The notes beneath the pieces were generated by a model. It ran no database searches, was not told the DNA's origin, and was given only the letters and a program-made list of their open reading frames with translations. A stretch of DNA of 64,000 nt from Plasmopara viticola (taxonomy: Eukaryota; Oomycota; Peronosporomycetes; Peronosporales; Peronosporaceae): positions 496,001 to 560,000 of the forward strand of contig MBPM02000018.1 in the NCBI GenBank assembly GCA_001695595.3, read 5' to 3'. Positions 33,501-44,214 of this stretch are shown here, one piece after another. How positions within the stretch are numbered: the stretch's first letter is position 1; every line of letters starts with the position of its first letter. Made by a program: the position numbers and the translations under genes.

Positions 33501-34533
33501 TTATCAATATCAGCAAACGGGTGGAATATTGTTTATCAAAAACACAACGATTGATCACGGGCTCCTATCCGACATCATTGAATCCATAAAGCCATTATAT
33601 CCAAATAAAATACAGTGCCATAAATAGTCTTGCTTTATGCTCACTAGTAATTTGAATTGAAGCAGAGGCCGAATGCACCATCTTGTTTCGATGGCACACG
33701 AACGTTCCTATGTCAATGCTAACATTAAACTCCAACAAGCCAAAAACTGAGTCAATCCATATGGACTTCGAAAAACCCGCCGGTATTGGTAGGCTGTGTA
33801 AAGAAGCCAACGTATAAGCCGCAAGTTTGATACTCTGGCAGGTCCCACATGCTTACTTACCCACATGAATGTATGAGGCTACTCGTACATTGTGGTAGCC
33901 AAGAAAAACGCTTCAGTTTGGACTATTTGGAGCATCGCGTACCTCCAGACTCTTGTCGCAAATTAGTCCTTCGTTGGTCAAAACAGCAAATTGTGTTGGA
34001 TGTGTCACGTCCACCCCTTACTGCTACCCGCGCAACTACGATCGCTATCGAGGAGGTAGTTATTCGAGTTTGACATATTTGCCACCGATTAAAATTTGTA
34101 TCAAAATGCTTTAGGTAAGCACTCATTTATAAGCCTAACAAATTTTCGTGTCAACTAAGCCTAAACTTGCTTGTTTAAGCCAATATGTAGCCTGGCTTGC
34201 GCAAAAGCGCATCGACAACTTCGTTGAGTTTGCTGGGCTTACACTTAACACATAAATTTCATTTCACATAAAACAGCAACCATCTTATCGCTCTTAGGCT
34301 CCAGTGTGGCTTATTTGCCGCCGTCTACAGGTACGGCTGGTGTCTTTAGACCACTTCATTGGGTGCAATCCAAGTCGCTTAAGAAAGGTGCTAAAGACGA
34401 CGGACTTGAGGCACAGACCAATAATATTATTAAGTATACCACAGCTGTAGTCACGCTAGCGATTTTTGTCGTTTGTCAAGAACTAGTGATAAGATGACTA
34501 ATGGTGTTGCATACAAGACTTTACTCCTGTACG
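30566..34533. other. Gene-poor spacer
   Basis: No supported gene. Short frames such as 30940-31215 (+) and 32316-32633 (-) have no known motifs. Probably old transposon debris next to the gypsy relic that follows. Confidence 0.4.
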
Positions 34534-34824
34534 TTATGGCAGGTAGAGACTTGTCCTGAGTGGGGATAGCCCCGTTTGGCAGCTGTAAGCTGCTTGGACA
34601 GGAGCGACATGACTCCCATTTCCGCGTTCATCGAGTCGCAGTGATGCGCAGCCGATATAATATTTGTTAACTTTGTAAGCGACGCCAAAGGTCTTTGTCT
34701 CGTCCAACGGAGTTAGCGATGCAGTTAAGTATGGACGATTACTTATGCGATGAAAAGTATTATAATACTGGCTGTTGAAGCACTGCTTAATGTCCTCCTT
34801 CAGCAAATCGGACAAAAGCTTCAC
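34534..34824 (-). mobile_element. Ty3/gypsy RT/RNase H relic
   Basis: The minus-strand frame reads LLSDLLKEDIKQCFNSQYY followed by a segment with KTFGVAYKVNKYYIGCA and LRLDERG. This corresponds to the gypsy RT-RNase H junction (LSxLLKKD..W....AF..LK, then PF.V..DASDFAIGCALxQ.DE.G). The catalytic Asp region is degraded. It is an isolated fragment without LTRs, opposite in orientation to the gypsy relic at 17590. Confidence 0.55.
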
Positions 34825-36989
34825 AAGATCTGCAGAGGCAACACTGCACTTTTATAATGGAATGGCTAGGCCTGAACATCTATTTAAAATTCTCAGTCAC
34901 CGTAGCGTAGGCAAGCTTAAACGGCTTTCCTTGTTCCGGGGTCTGCTGTCTGCTTCTAAAGCAGCCGAGGGCTCAAGGGTTTTGACTACAAGCTAGACAT
35001 GGCCCAGACAAATTTTTTAGAAGCCGGCACTTGAGGCCCGTTAAGGCTATCTTGGGCTAGGTTTTGAGGTCATAAAAACCACTAAACTCCATACGAACGA
35101 TTACATATGTGTATTGGTGGCGGAGAAATATGTCACTCAACGCTTGAAAATTACCGGAATCCTTGGGTCATCAACAATTACTTCCACAGCACACCGCTAC
35201 ATATATATTAACCGCCGTAAGAGTCTCCATTCAGATGTTTTGATATCCATCTATGCACTGTATAAGATACGTCCCGAGATACTGGTAAGCAGCAATTTCT
35301 GCCATAGAATGAAAGTCTGTGAAGGTACCGTTGCACTGTTCAGCTTATTATGGTCACGACCTTTTGCTCGATTTTTTAGCACAAAAATTCGGTGACGAGT
35401 GCGAAATTTTTAGTCCCTATAAATGCCACTCCTTGTCCTTTTGGCGAAAAAGATGCCACTACTCGTCTGGAAGTCACAAGACACTACTTTGTACCTATCC
35501 CTAGCTCAATCCACCTCTATCCAGTGGAAGTGTTGGCAAAGGGTATCCGTGCCCCACATTTGAGTATATCTTGCAAAAAATAGTTACATTTCATTTTTCA
35601 ATACTTCAAGACCAAGGCGTAGCGTACGCTGTGACCCAAAGCACTATTACTTAACGCCAAAAAATAATTTCAAGAGAAATTTCTGTCTTTAGGAACGTCT
35701 CTGAGGTATATACGGCCATGTGCTCAGCCCCAGTAGCCTCAAAGGCTATAGTTCAGTAATTCGTAATCCTCTAACAGAGCTTTCTATTGGGGCGCACCCG
35801 CTGTGACAACTATAATGTCAGTAATTCCGGTATGTATAGTCTCTTTGTCCACCACGTGGTCATTGCACCACCCACGGATCGCTTTTGTGCTCTCATTTTT
35901 CTAAGCCCCTTTCATCGTGATGCTTCGCTACCTGCAGACCTTCTGTGTTTTAAGGAAACGCATTATCCTTTGTTACCTGCACTTGGTGTACCACCTGCAT
36001 TTTTATGCTGTTCATTGTGTCTTGTGAGCTTTTGTAACCCGCTTGCGGAACTTTGTTGACCGCAATGAATAACATTGCGGTCAACAAAATTATACGAATG
36101 AATATAGGGAAATTGCACTCAAGTACTGCTGGCGATTTAGCGTTAAACTGATGTCATTGATACTGGCTTGTGCATCAATATATGTGCTTCTCATCTCCAT
36201 CACACGAACAACCGCCTCACGGTATTTAATAATACAGGGTTCAACACGGTCCAATTCTTTTATTATCCACTGCATACAGCTTACTCCCTTGCCACGGACC
36301 AAGCTTTGGAGAAAACAAAACCTAGCGTATACTTGCGCTCCCGAGCCATATTTTAATGTTATTCTCCCGTTAAAATATGCTACTTACAATTTGAGAGCTC
36401 TCGTTTGTGTATCTGACGGCCGATGTTTCTAGAAGAGCTCAAGATAAGGTCTAAGGAAGTCGTCACGTGTGCCTTGTAAGCGAAATCAGTATTCATCTTG
36501 GGCCAATGCTTGCCCAGACCTTTTTTTTAAAGGATCCGTGCGTGCATCTTTGGCTTTGCTCCGATTGTCGATTAAAGAATGGTGTTCTTACAGCTACATC
36601 ACAACCAATACTTGCGTGTCAAGAGTATTTTTTCACTGAGCAGACCCTCTGATTTTGCAGCCAAGTCTATTTTGTTTTTGAAGAAGTTTGAAATCGGATC
36701 AGTAGCTGGTCAACTTAAAACTTGCTAATCTTATCTGGAACATAGGCTTTTTACTTTAAGGGCTCGCAATCGTTTGCAGGCTACCGAAATTTCGCAATGC
36801 CCTATTGTGTATCAAAAAATGAACTAAAGTTATTCGTTCTCGTACATTTGTAGTAAGAGCTACAAGTGCATCGCTTCCGGTTTCTCCTTCGAGAGCTATG
36901 AAGCCTATCGAGCTAAGGCCTCATGGCGTGTATCAACCGTACATCCATTGAAATGACTAATTTCTTTTCTTGTATTCTCACTGATGACC
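34825..36989. other. Spacer with relic frames
   Basis: No recognisable gene. Frames at 35114-35583 and 35787-36059 (+) have no identifiable domains. The second ends in the hairpin at 36052-36088. Confidence 0.4.
36052..36088. repeat. 16-bp perfect hairpin
   Basis: The arms TTTGTTGACCGCAATG (36052-36067) and its exact reverse complement (36073-36088) enclose the 5-base loop AATAA. Confidence 0.95.
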
Positions 36990-37262
36990 AACTTCATACT
37001 GGCCTGACGGCGTAAATTTCGCCAGCGACGCTAGAACGCCCTTGGATGAGACAGAAGTTCACTTCGACGGCCCCATTAGAAACAGAAGCAGATCATATAC
37101 CCTACTTCACTGCAACTAAAGCAGTGAGTGCCTTCTGGACAATTAGGCTCATTTGGACTGGACTGGTTCACGGACACCAATATTATGGGTCCTACAGGAC
37201 GGAGAAGTAGTACTTAAGGCAGACCAGAGAAGCAGTCTTGGGGTACCTAGAGCAATTTGAGT
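36990..37262 (+). mobile_element. Ty1/copia RNase H relic
   Basis: Around 37062-37260 the plus strand reads APLETEADHIPYFTATKAVS then AFWTIRLIWTGL, matching the end of copia RNase H (T.ALS..EAEY.AL..A..EA.WLR.LL.EL). A stop interrupts it and no integrase or LTR is visible. Confidence 0.5.
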
Positions 37263-38507
37263 TGCCTCTTTTATGGTTGCTACTTAGCTAAGTGCGCAAC
37301 AAGCAACGTATATGAACACTTGTATGACGAGTGATAGAGGTCATTAACTCACGCAATCAATATATGATATATAAAGATCCCGCCTACCTTGCTTGAAGAC
37401 AAGAAAGCGTAAGCGCTGGCGAAATTCAGTTATTTCGAAATAAAAGATGCTTTTTAAAGCTCCTTCACGTATTTCTAGTTTACAAAACAGTCCAGTGAGG
37501 CTGGCTAAGTGCCCACATTTCTGTCTCTGCCTCCCAATTAAGGATGCAAACGCCACGTGCAATTGATCATTAAACTACGAATGGAGCCGCACTCCCAGAC
37601 TAGCGAGTCGTCCAATCAGAGCGAATGCTAGTTCGATTGACGCGGCAAGGAGATTCTACTCATCCCAAAACATTTGCAAGGTTTAGGTAGTCAGTCTGAG
37701 CGTAGGATCGACTACGAATGTTACTAGGTAAAGAGGAGGCGGGCGCAAATAAGACTTAAAGCATTTCGGTGAACGACCGATCCCTATTTCCGGTCTCAAG
37801 CGATCGAACTGTGCAATGGAATGCATCTTTGAGGACTAATACAGTGCTTCCCAAGTATGATTTTGTTTATGCACTAAATTCAACTATGCCTTGGCAAGGT
37901 CTATTGTAAAGAAACATTTTTTTATACAGTCGATAAGGTTTAAGCAATTAACGATACAGGGTGGAAGACATTCACCATGTAGCCTATTGTTGTGCGAATA
38001 TGTTAGTAATACAAAATGTACTTTACAGTAAGCTGATACAATCATAATTGGACGCTAGTCTAAATTTGTTGACTTGTGCGAGCCAGTAAAGTTTTTATCG
38101 ATTGCATCATGTACGGCAAGTCAGGGTCGGCACGATACCAAAATCATTTATTGCTTCATTCAAAAAAAGTGTTTCATGTCCTATACAGTCCTGCAACATT
38201 GTTGGTTACGATCAATCCACCGACTGGTCCCGCCCAACCATAACCCATGGGAATGAGTAACTTGTGGGTCGACCCACATCCCCGCTTGAGTTGCAGATAG
38301 ATCTACTGCACGAACGAGGCATCATTACCATCGGCTAGGTACTCTCAGTCTAGCAAGATGTACGTGTGAGGACTCCTCTCACGTCTATGCCTTTAAATAC
38401 ACTAATCAGTGGACATTGTATACCTTGACATACTACGAAAATACGTAAATGTATTAATTAGGGAGCTTTGTCTGCAGCAAATTAACCCACAATAATACGA
38501 TTATTCC
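37263..38507. other. Spacer downstream of the transporter gene
   Basis: No gene seen. This is the 3' flank of the minus-strand nucleotide-sugar transporter, with short frames only. Confidence 0.5.
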
Positions 38508-39677
38508 TCAAGCTTCAACAACACTGACGCTGAAGCTGTCCGACTTTTCAAGATGATTTTTTGGATTGTTTGGAACCTCCTCATACTCGTTAGGCTTTCG
38601 AAGCTGCAGTGAAGCAACAGACTTTGAAGGACTCTCATCGTCTGTATAGCTTATTGAAGATGTATCCTTTTCTGTGATAACCTGAGCTAGTGGGTGGTGA
38701 TACAGATACATGGAGCTAACTAGCGTACCAATGCCACACACAAACTCCAGTGACGGCGAAAAGGCGAAAAAAATCATAGACAGTAGCGTCGTGAACATCA
38801 TTGCCATCGAGTGTGAATACACACAGGCGATATTATCCAGATATTTCAGAATGCAGGCCATAAAAATACCGCTGATGGAGTTCACAATGACAACAATCAC
38901 CGTCCAGATGCTGTAGCCGTGAAAAAAACCTCTAGATAGCAATAATTTTCCATCTATCACAATCAGCCCTAGTGCATTGAACAGCACACCATAGCCATAC
39001 ATTAGAACGCCTTGCCACAAGAACGGGCAATTCGACTGCCGCTTTAAGATCCACTCAGCAAATACACTCGCACATGACGACAAGGTGACTCCAACCAGTG
39101 CTAGAGACAAGCCCAGTATCAAATTTCGAGCGTCATCGGATGAGTTGCTTTCCGTGCGGCGAAAATGGTCAGACTGGCTGGTTAACACGCCCAAAATTAG
39201 CAATGCAATCGCCAATTTGTGCAATTCCGACAGGGGGTGCTTTAGTACGTAGCGGAAAAGCACAGCAGTCAGGAGGATCTTTAAATTCCACAGCACTGAG
39301 AGCGTTGCAGCATCTAGATATCGCAGTACGACGTAATTAAGATTACTCTCGAGGGCATTCAACACCGCTGGTACTGCATAGTACAAGCTCTTCCGTAGTT
39401 GCGAAGAATCAGGAGCGGTTGTGTTTGTTACAAGGATGGCCACTAGCATAGATGTTAGTTTTATGACCTCAATGAGGAAAGTGACAGTGATGCTGCTGTA
39501 AGGCACAAGGCCGTCCACCTTGGACGCGATGATGCAAATATTTCCAGAGCACAAGAAAATTGCGGCAAGCACCATCAGTGCCACTGTTTGTCCGAGCGCC
39601 AACATTTTTAGTGGATCTGAGAAAAGTGCTACGTCGAGCCATCGAGTTGGGACGGTGTCAAATGGAATGATATACAA
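38508..39677 (-). CDS. Nucleotide-sugar transporter (SLC35/UDP-galactose transporter type)
   Basis: A single exon of 389 residues. It would exchange nucleotide sugars for nucleoside monophosphates across Golgi or ER membranes for glycan synthesis. About ten hydrophobic segments are visible. Family hallmarks include IFLCSGNICIIASKVDG near the N-terminus and LNALESNLNYVVLRYLDA then LSVLWNLKILLTAVLF around 105-145, typical of the PF04142 family. The hydrophilic C-terminal tail (about 330-389) is acidic and serine-rich. The ATG at 39677 gives a 24-residue lead before MLALGQTVALM, which is an alternative start. A short minus-strand ORF ends only 7 bases before the start. The substrate cannot be told from sequence. 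Confidence 0.88.
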   Translation of the reverse strand: MYIIPFDTVPTRWLDVALFSDPLKMLALGQTVALMVLAAIFLCSGNICIIASKVDGLVPYSSITVTFLIEVIKLTSMLVAILVTNTTAPDSSQLRKSLYYAVPAVLNALESNLNYVVLRYLDAATLSVLWNLKILLTAVLFRYVLKHPLSELHKLAIALLILGVLTSQSDHFRRTESNSSDDARNLILGLSLALVGVTLSSCASVFAEWILKRQSNCPFLWQGVLMYGYGVLFNALGLIVIDGKLLLSRGFFHGYSIWTVIVVIVNSISGIFMACILKYLDNIACVYSHSMAMMFTTLLSMIFFAFSPSLEFVCGIGTLVSSMYLYHHPLAQVITEKDTSSISYTDDESPSKSVASLQLRKPNEYEEVPNNPKNHLEKSDSFSVSVVEA

Positions 39678-39684
39678 CCACCTA

Positions 39685-39906
39685 TCAGTCTCCTTGTGCC
39701 ACGGAGCTGGCCGTTACGCATCGAGCTACCAAAGCAAATAACGCGAGCGCTGGTAACGCTGCACCAATTTGCATCTTATGAGGAGGACACGGGGATAATG
39801 ACTGCAGTTCTGTAATAATAGTGATGCGAATTGACACCAGTAACTCAGTAAGAATATTCACATCAGGAACTGACAGTAATAGCTGCTGCGTCAGGTGTAA
39901 ACTCAT
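39685..39906 (-). other. Upstream ORF before the nucleotide-sugar transporter
   Basis: A 73-codon frame (39906-39685) with an internal ATG at 39774 ends in a TGA 7 bases before the transporter ATG. The last 29 residues (from MQIGAALPALALFALVARC) look like a signal peptide. It may be a translated uORF, or the start of a secreted protein whose body has been lost. Confidence 0.35.
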
Positions 39907-41550
39907 TATTTGACGGCTGAACCCCTAGAAAATTTGCTGTCTTTTGCCTTGTTATGTGGCTTGACCCATATGAAAGACAGTATTGCAATACTTTGATAGG
40001 TGTTAGAGCCAGAAACTAGAGAAACATTACGAGAAGTGCTCGCTGAGAATACTGCTACGATATTTCGACAATGTGAAATTTCCTACCATTCAAACGGTTT
40101 ATCGGAACATCATGAGCGCCTCTTACAAACAATCAGGACTCCGTCTTATCACAAGGATTACAGAACACCACGTTTGTATACCGCCAGCTTCACTTTTTAG
40201 ATCAACAGATTGCACAATGTCGAAGGCGACTCGAGATGTCGAGTCGTCGCAAAGTACTATCTATGCCTTGGAATGCGACATTACGGCAAACATCTATGGA
40301 AACCGTATCTGTTTATTAAACGGGCCCAAACTTTTGTGGTAAAAGCTGGCTTTTCGTTTCAGCGAATGACTACGATACCGGTATCTAGATCGTTTTGCTA
40401 CGCTGAGGGTATCGATATGAGTACAATCTCTTTCTGATTATAAATACGCCCACTGCTATGCCCAAACTTAATGATATAGTCTATTTGAATTTAGATATTG
40501 CGTCATCTTCGCCAGTAATGTCGAAGTCCTCAATGAAGCCAACAAGTTAGCGCGATGTGGATAAAAGCATTACAGCGGAGAGGTGATGGTTGAGGAAGTA
40601 ATTCGAGAAGCTGCACTTGCACCGCACTGCTCGCATCGATGTATTCACTCCGACTCAAGCGACTGTACAGGTCTTCGAAATGTCTAGGCAGGACGTTTTT
40701 ATCAGCCCTATAGCGCAAGCGGCTGATGTGATGCTTGGACGAGCAAGACTACAGTAACGAGTGACAGTGAGGAACGCGATGCTACACAAGCAAAGTGCAT
40801 ATCAAAGGTGCAAGCCACACAAATAGTCTGGTTTAAACGTCTTGCAATTTTTATCAAATTATATGCGGAGATGTGTGGAAGGCGACACGTCAAAAATCGC
40901 CACTAAGCTGCTTGCTTGCTTTTAAGCTGCACAATATGTTTAAGCAGCTAGTGACCTTGCAATTTTCATTATACTGAAAGGTGTCTGTGGTTAGTGCATT
41001 AAATCATATACAATTCGAGGATCATTAATATGAGGTGATTTTGGATATCCGCACCACTGTATTTTCGCCACATTGCTGCAAGCGCTTCATGAGATCGCTT
41101 TTCGATGTATTTGCTGCAAGTTGTAATTATTGAAGCAGCATAGAGAGCAAATGTTGTCTATCACCACGCCGCACTTATATATGTATAAAATGCAGCCTTG
41201 TTATATGGTTTTACCATACTTACTCAATGCTTATGTAATTCTATGTGTGCATAATGCGGCTCCGCGATTTCACGTACTCTGTGCTGTTAAATTCTGACTG
41301 CAGTTTAAGGATTCCCCAAGAGTACAAAAAATAGTAGCTGCGATGATGTATCTCACTTAATTAGTGGAACTCCGTCGAAGGGTTTTAAGATATATTACAT
41401 ATCAACAATCCTTATCTTCAGTAAGTAAATCCATAGTTTAAAAAAACCGAAAAGAAATTTATCCATATATTGATATTAATACTTCTATTAATAACGTATG
41501 CGCACAAGCGTTCTCTTCAGCATTCCGTGCTCATGATGTCTTGTCGATCT
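39907..41550. other. Spacer between the transporter and glucanase genes
   Basis: Frames at 40000-40437 (+) and 40530-40893 (-) show no known domain. 40920-41550 is AT-rich and holds the 3' flank of the glucanase gene. Confidence 0.4.
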
Positions 41551-42881
41551 TTACATGGGTGCAGAGTTAAGGACGGTCCATTGCTGGTTCACGTTGTTTG
41601 GTGAGCAGCCGTAGAGCTGGATTTTGTTGCCCTGTGCTTGGTCCACATCTAGACAGAATCCGTTGTAAGTTGCGTGCTCAAGCTTGCCGGTAGCTTCAAC
41701 GTATCTCCACTTTTGGTTCTTTTCGTTGTCGATGCAGCTATACGGACGCACGATGCCACCGTCTTGAGGCTGGTACGTATCTAAGCATTGATCACTGTAT
41801 TGCGAACGTACCGTTTGAGTCTCTTGATCGAAAATCACGTCTGCTGCTCCTTCACCAGCCAATTATTAGACTGAATTGACATGAATAGGTAGTCATCCTT
41901 TGTGGCCAGCAGCATGTTCGTTGCAAAGCTGCGAATGGCACGAGGCTCCTTCCAGCCAATTTGTAGCTGCTGAAAATCAGGTTTCATACTATCGTCTTCT
42001 TTAAACACCCCAAAGTGTTCCTCGACGTCGTATCCGCCATTCCTCACACGCCACTCCGAGTCAAAAGCAGTGTACCAGTAGAATGCGATGTTGCTTGCGC
42101 GAGCTACTTGAAAGAAGTCTGAAAAAAACTTGGCTTGAGCAATAGGTGTAGATTCGCCAGTCGTCGAGTTGTAGCCTCCCGAACTCCATCCGACCTCCGA
42201 GAGAATCATCGGTTTGTTCTTGTTTGCAGCAGTCACGCGAATAGCACGAATGCGATCGAGTGTTCTCGACGCGCCATTGTCCACATGAGTTCCCTCCCAG
42301 AACGCAAAAATATTTACAGCAATGAAGTCGACCGCATCGACGAGCTGAGGGTAGGAGTAGTAAATGTCGATCACATCAGCGATGGTCACAGGCGTCTGAA
42401 AGCCGCGGCTTCGGAGATAGTCACGAATTTCATTCATGTAGCTAATGGCAATATCAGCTGAAATTTCCTCACGGTAGACAGTTTCACTACCGACATGTAG
42501 ACTGATGACGTTGTTGTCATATAAACCCGCGTCGATGAGCCCGGCGAGTTTGGCCTTCTCTTGCAACAAATAGTCGTGGCTGCTGGTTGTCCAGATACCA
42601 AGCTCAACTTGCAACCCAGCATTCTTGGCTGCAGGTAGCACATGCTCGGCTTGATTGCAGTCAATGAGCGAGTAGATTCGCACCCGGTCAGTGACTGCTT
42701 TCAATGCATACATGTCCTTTTGCACTTCAGCCGCGGTCTTGCATTTGGTGCTTTCGGGCTCCCAATCGCACCCTTTACGAGTGTTGTAATTTATTCCGTA
42801 CATTTTCACATTGAGAGCATTGATGTTGCTTGGAAGCATGAACAGTGCCGATATGGCGTAAATCGGCAGGACAAATTTCAT
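41551..42881 (-). CDS. Secreted GH17 beta-1,3-glucanase with frameshifted CBM13 tail
   Basis: 42881-41835 encodes 348 residues with a signal peptide (MKFVLPIYAISALFMLPSNI, to about 22) and a GH17 barrel. The catalytic pair is visible: the acid/base E133 in HVGSETVYR and the nucleophile E229 in ILSEVGWSS. GH17 enzymes cut beta-1,3-glucan, the main oomycete wall polymer. The stop at 41835 is followed, one frame over, by 41862-41551, which encodes a ricin-B/CBM13-like sugar-binding unit (DQCLDTYQ, NQKWRYV, GFCLDVDQ, NQQWTVL) ending in a proper stop. A one-base indel near 41838-41862 would account for the split; either the allele is broken or the sequence has an error. The catalytic domain is complete without the tail. 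An Inr-like element lies upstream. Confidence 0.85.
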
Positions 42882-42915
42882 TCAAGTGTCTAAGGAGCGA
42901 TTGCGATCCGGTCGG

Positions 42916-42930
42916 AAAGTTGGAGAATAA
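42916..42930 (-). promoter_or_regulatory. Oomycete Inr-like element of the glucanase gene
   Basis: On the minus strand TTATTCTCCAACTTT resembles the oomycete initiator consensus TCATTYYNCAWTTT and sits 35-49 bases before the ATG. Confidence 0.45.
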
Positions 42931-43215
42931 GCTAATCTGTCGTACAGGAGAACCAAGGTATGTACAACATATATAACTGATACGAAAAAGCTGCTTGTCT
43001 CGTCGTCGTACGAACGGGTAATGCAACATGGCACCATTTTACGTTGAGTACGCAGTGCGAGGGATCGTTTCTTCGTACACAAACAGAGCAATGATCTATG
43101 TACAAAGGTCGTTACGATCCATGCACAAAGTAGCAATTCGTTGCTTTGCGCATGCTCGCTGCAGGTGCGTGAAATGGCAATACGCGTTCGAGGAAATAGT
43201 TTTTAGTGTATCAAA
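42931..43215. other. Short spacer upstream of the glucanase gene
   Basis: No gene recognised. It contains the distal promoter of the minus-strand glucanase gene. Confidence 0.4.
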
Positions 43216-44214
43216 TTAACCATGTAATGTACAACATCGCTGCGGAGGAGCGGACGATGCGACATTTGCGTCCGCTAGGGTTGGGCAGAGAGAAAATACG
43301 GATACGAAAAATACAGATGCCAATAGAACATTAATGTCCGAGTACATCGATATAGAATTATATACACCACCAACGCTGATATTTAAGCATCGGTGACGAA
43401 TTTCATCATCAGTGCGAGGAGGTAACACAAAAAACATTCGGCGAGCAGTGCCTTCACTGGGCCTTTGGCATTAGATCTAAAGCGATGCGCACTGACAGAC
43501 GGAGTCTGCTCGATTGGGATTTTCACTTCAAGCAAGAACTGCAAATCAAAAGGATTTTCCCTTACAAAATACGAGATCCGTACGTCTAGCAATTTCGATA
43601 TTGCGCTGAGGAGCTAAAACAGTGAGAATGTCCTGTTTTTTTGAGACAATCGCGCAGGTTTTCTTCTTCGAGAGCACAACGCCAAAATTGTCTCCAACGT
43701 ACGCGCGATAACGTTTTTGGTACTGCTCTTCAATGAGCGCAACATTGAGGCCACGTTCATCGCACACGCTGTTTTGTTTGAACTGAAGTTTGCGCTCTAA
43801 TAGCACAAAGGACCATTCCACAGGATATTTCGAGTCTTTTTAAGTTTGACAGCCCTTGTTTCGAACGGATCTGCTTGGTCAGCACATTCTCTATATTTGC
43901 GCCGTTGCCGATATTTTGCTGGCAGCATTTATTAATCTCTCTATATCTACGGCTAAAATCTTTTTTCCAAGTAATCATCGCCGTCGAGTGTGTAGTTTGG
44001 GATCGTCTTCAGATGTCAGTAATGTATTGGCGTCCCCCTAAAAAAACTCCTCGAATGTGGCCTCGCTCTCCTGCCACTCGTTGTTCTCGGTCTGCTTTTC
44101 CCGCGCCAGATAAGTCGCGGTGGTACAGCGTGCGGCTCGGTGCCGCTCGGTGCTGAAGACGCTGGCAATAGCCTCCTGCAGCTCGTTTGCTCTCGCATCA
44201 CGTGCGGTCCTCAC
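43216..44214 (-). pseudogene. Unidentified broken coding region
   Basis: Several adjoining minus-strand frames have protein-like composition. 44214-44038 is a GC-richer 58-codon run (ARDARANELQEAIASVFSTE, then EKQTENNEWQESEATFEEFF). 43821-43546 reads SVCDERGLNVALIEEQYQKR then YRAYVGDNFGVVLSKKKTC. 43592-43383 and 43437-43216 continue in other frames. Stops and shifts between them, without convincing splice sites, suggest a decayed gene or transposon. No family recognised. Confidence 0.35.
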
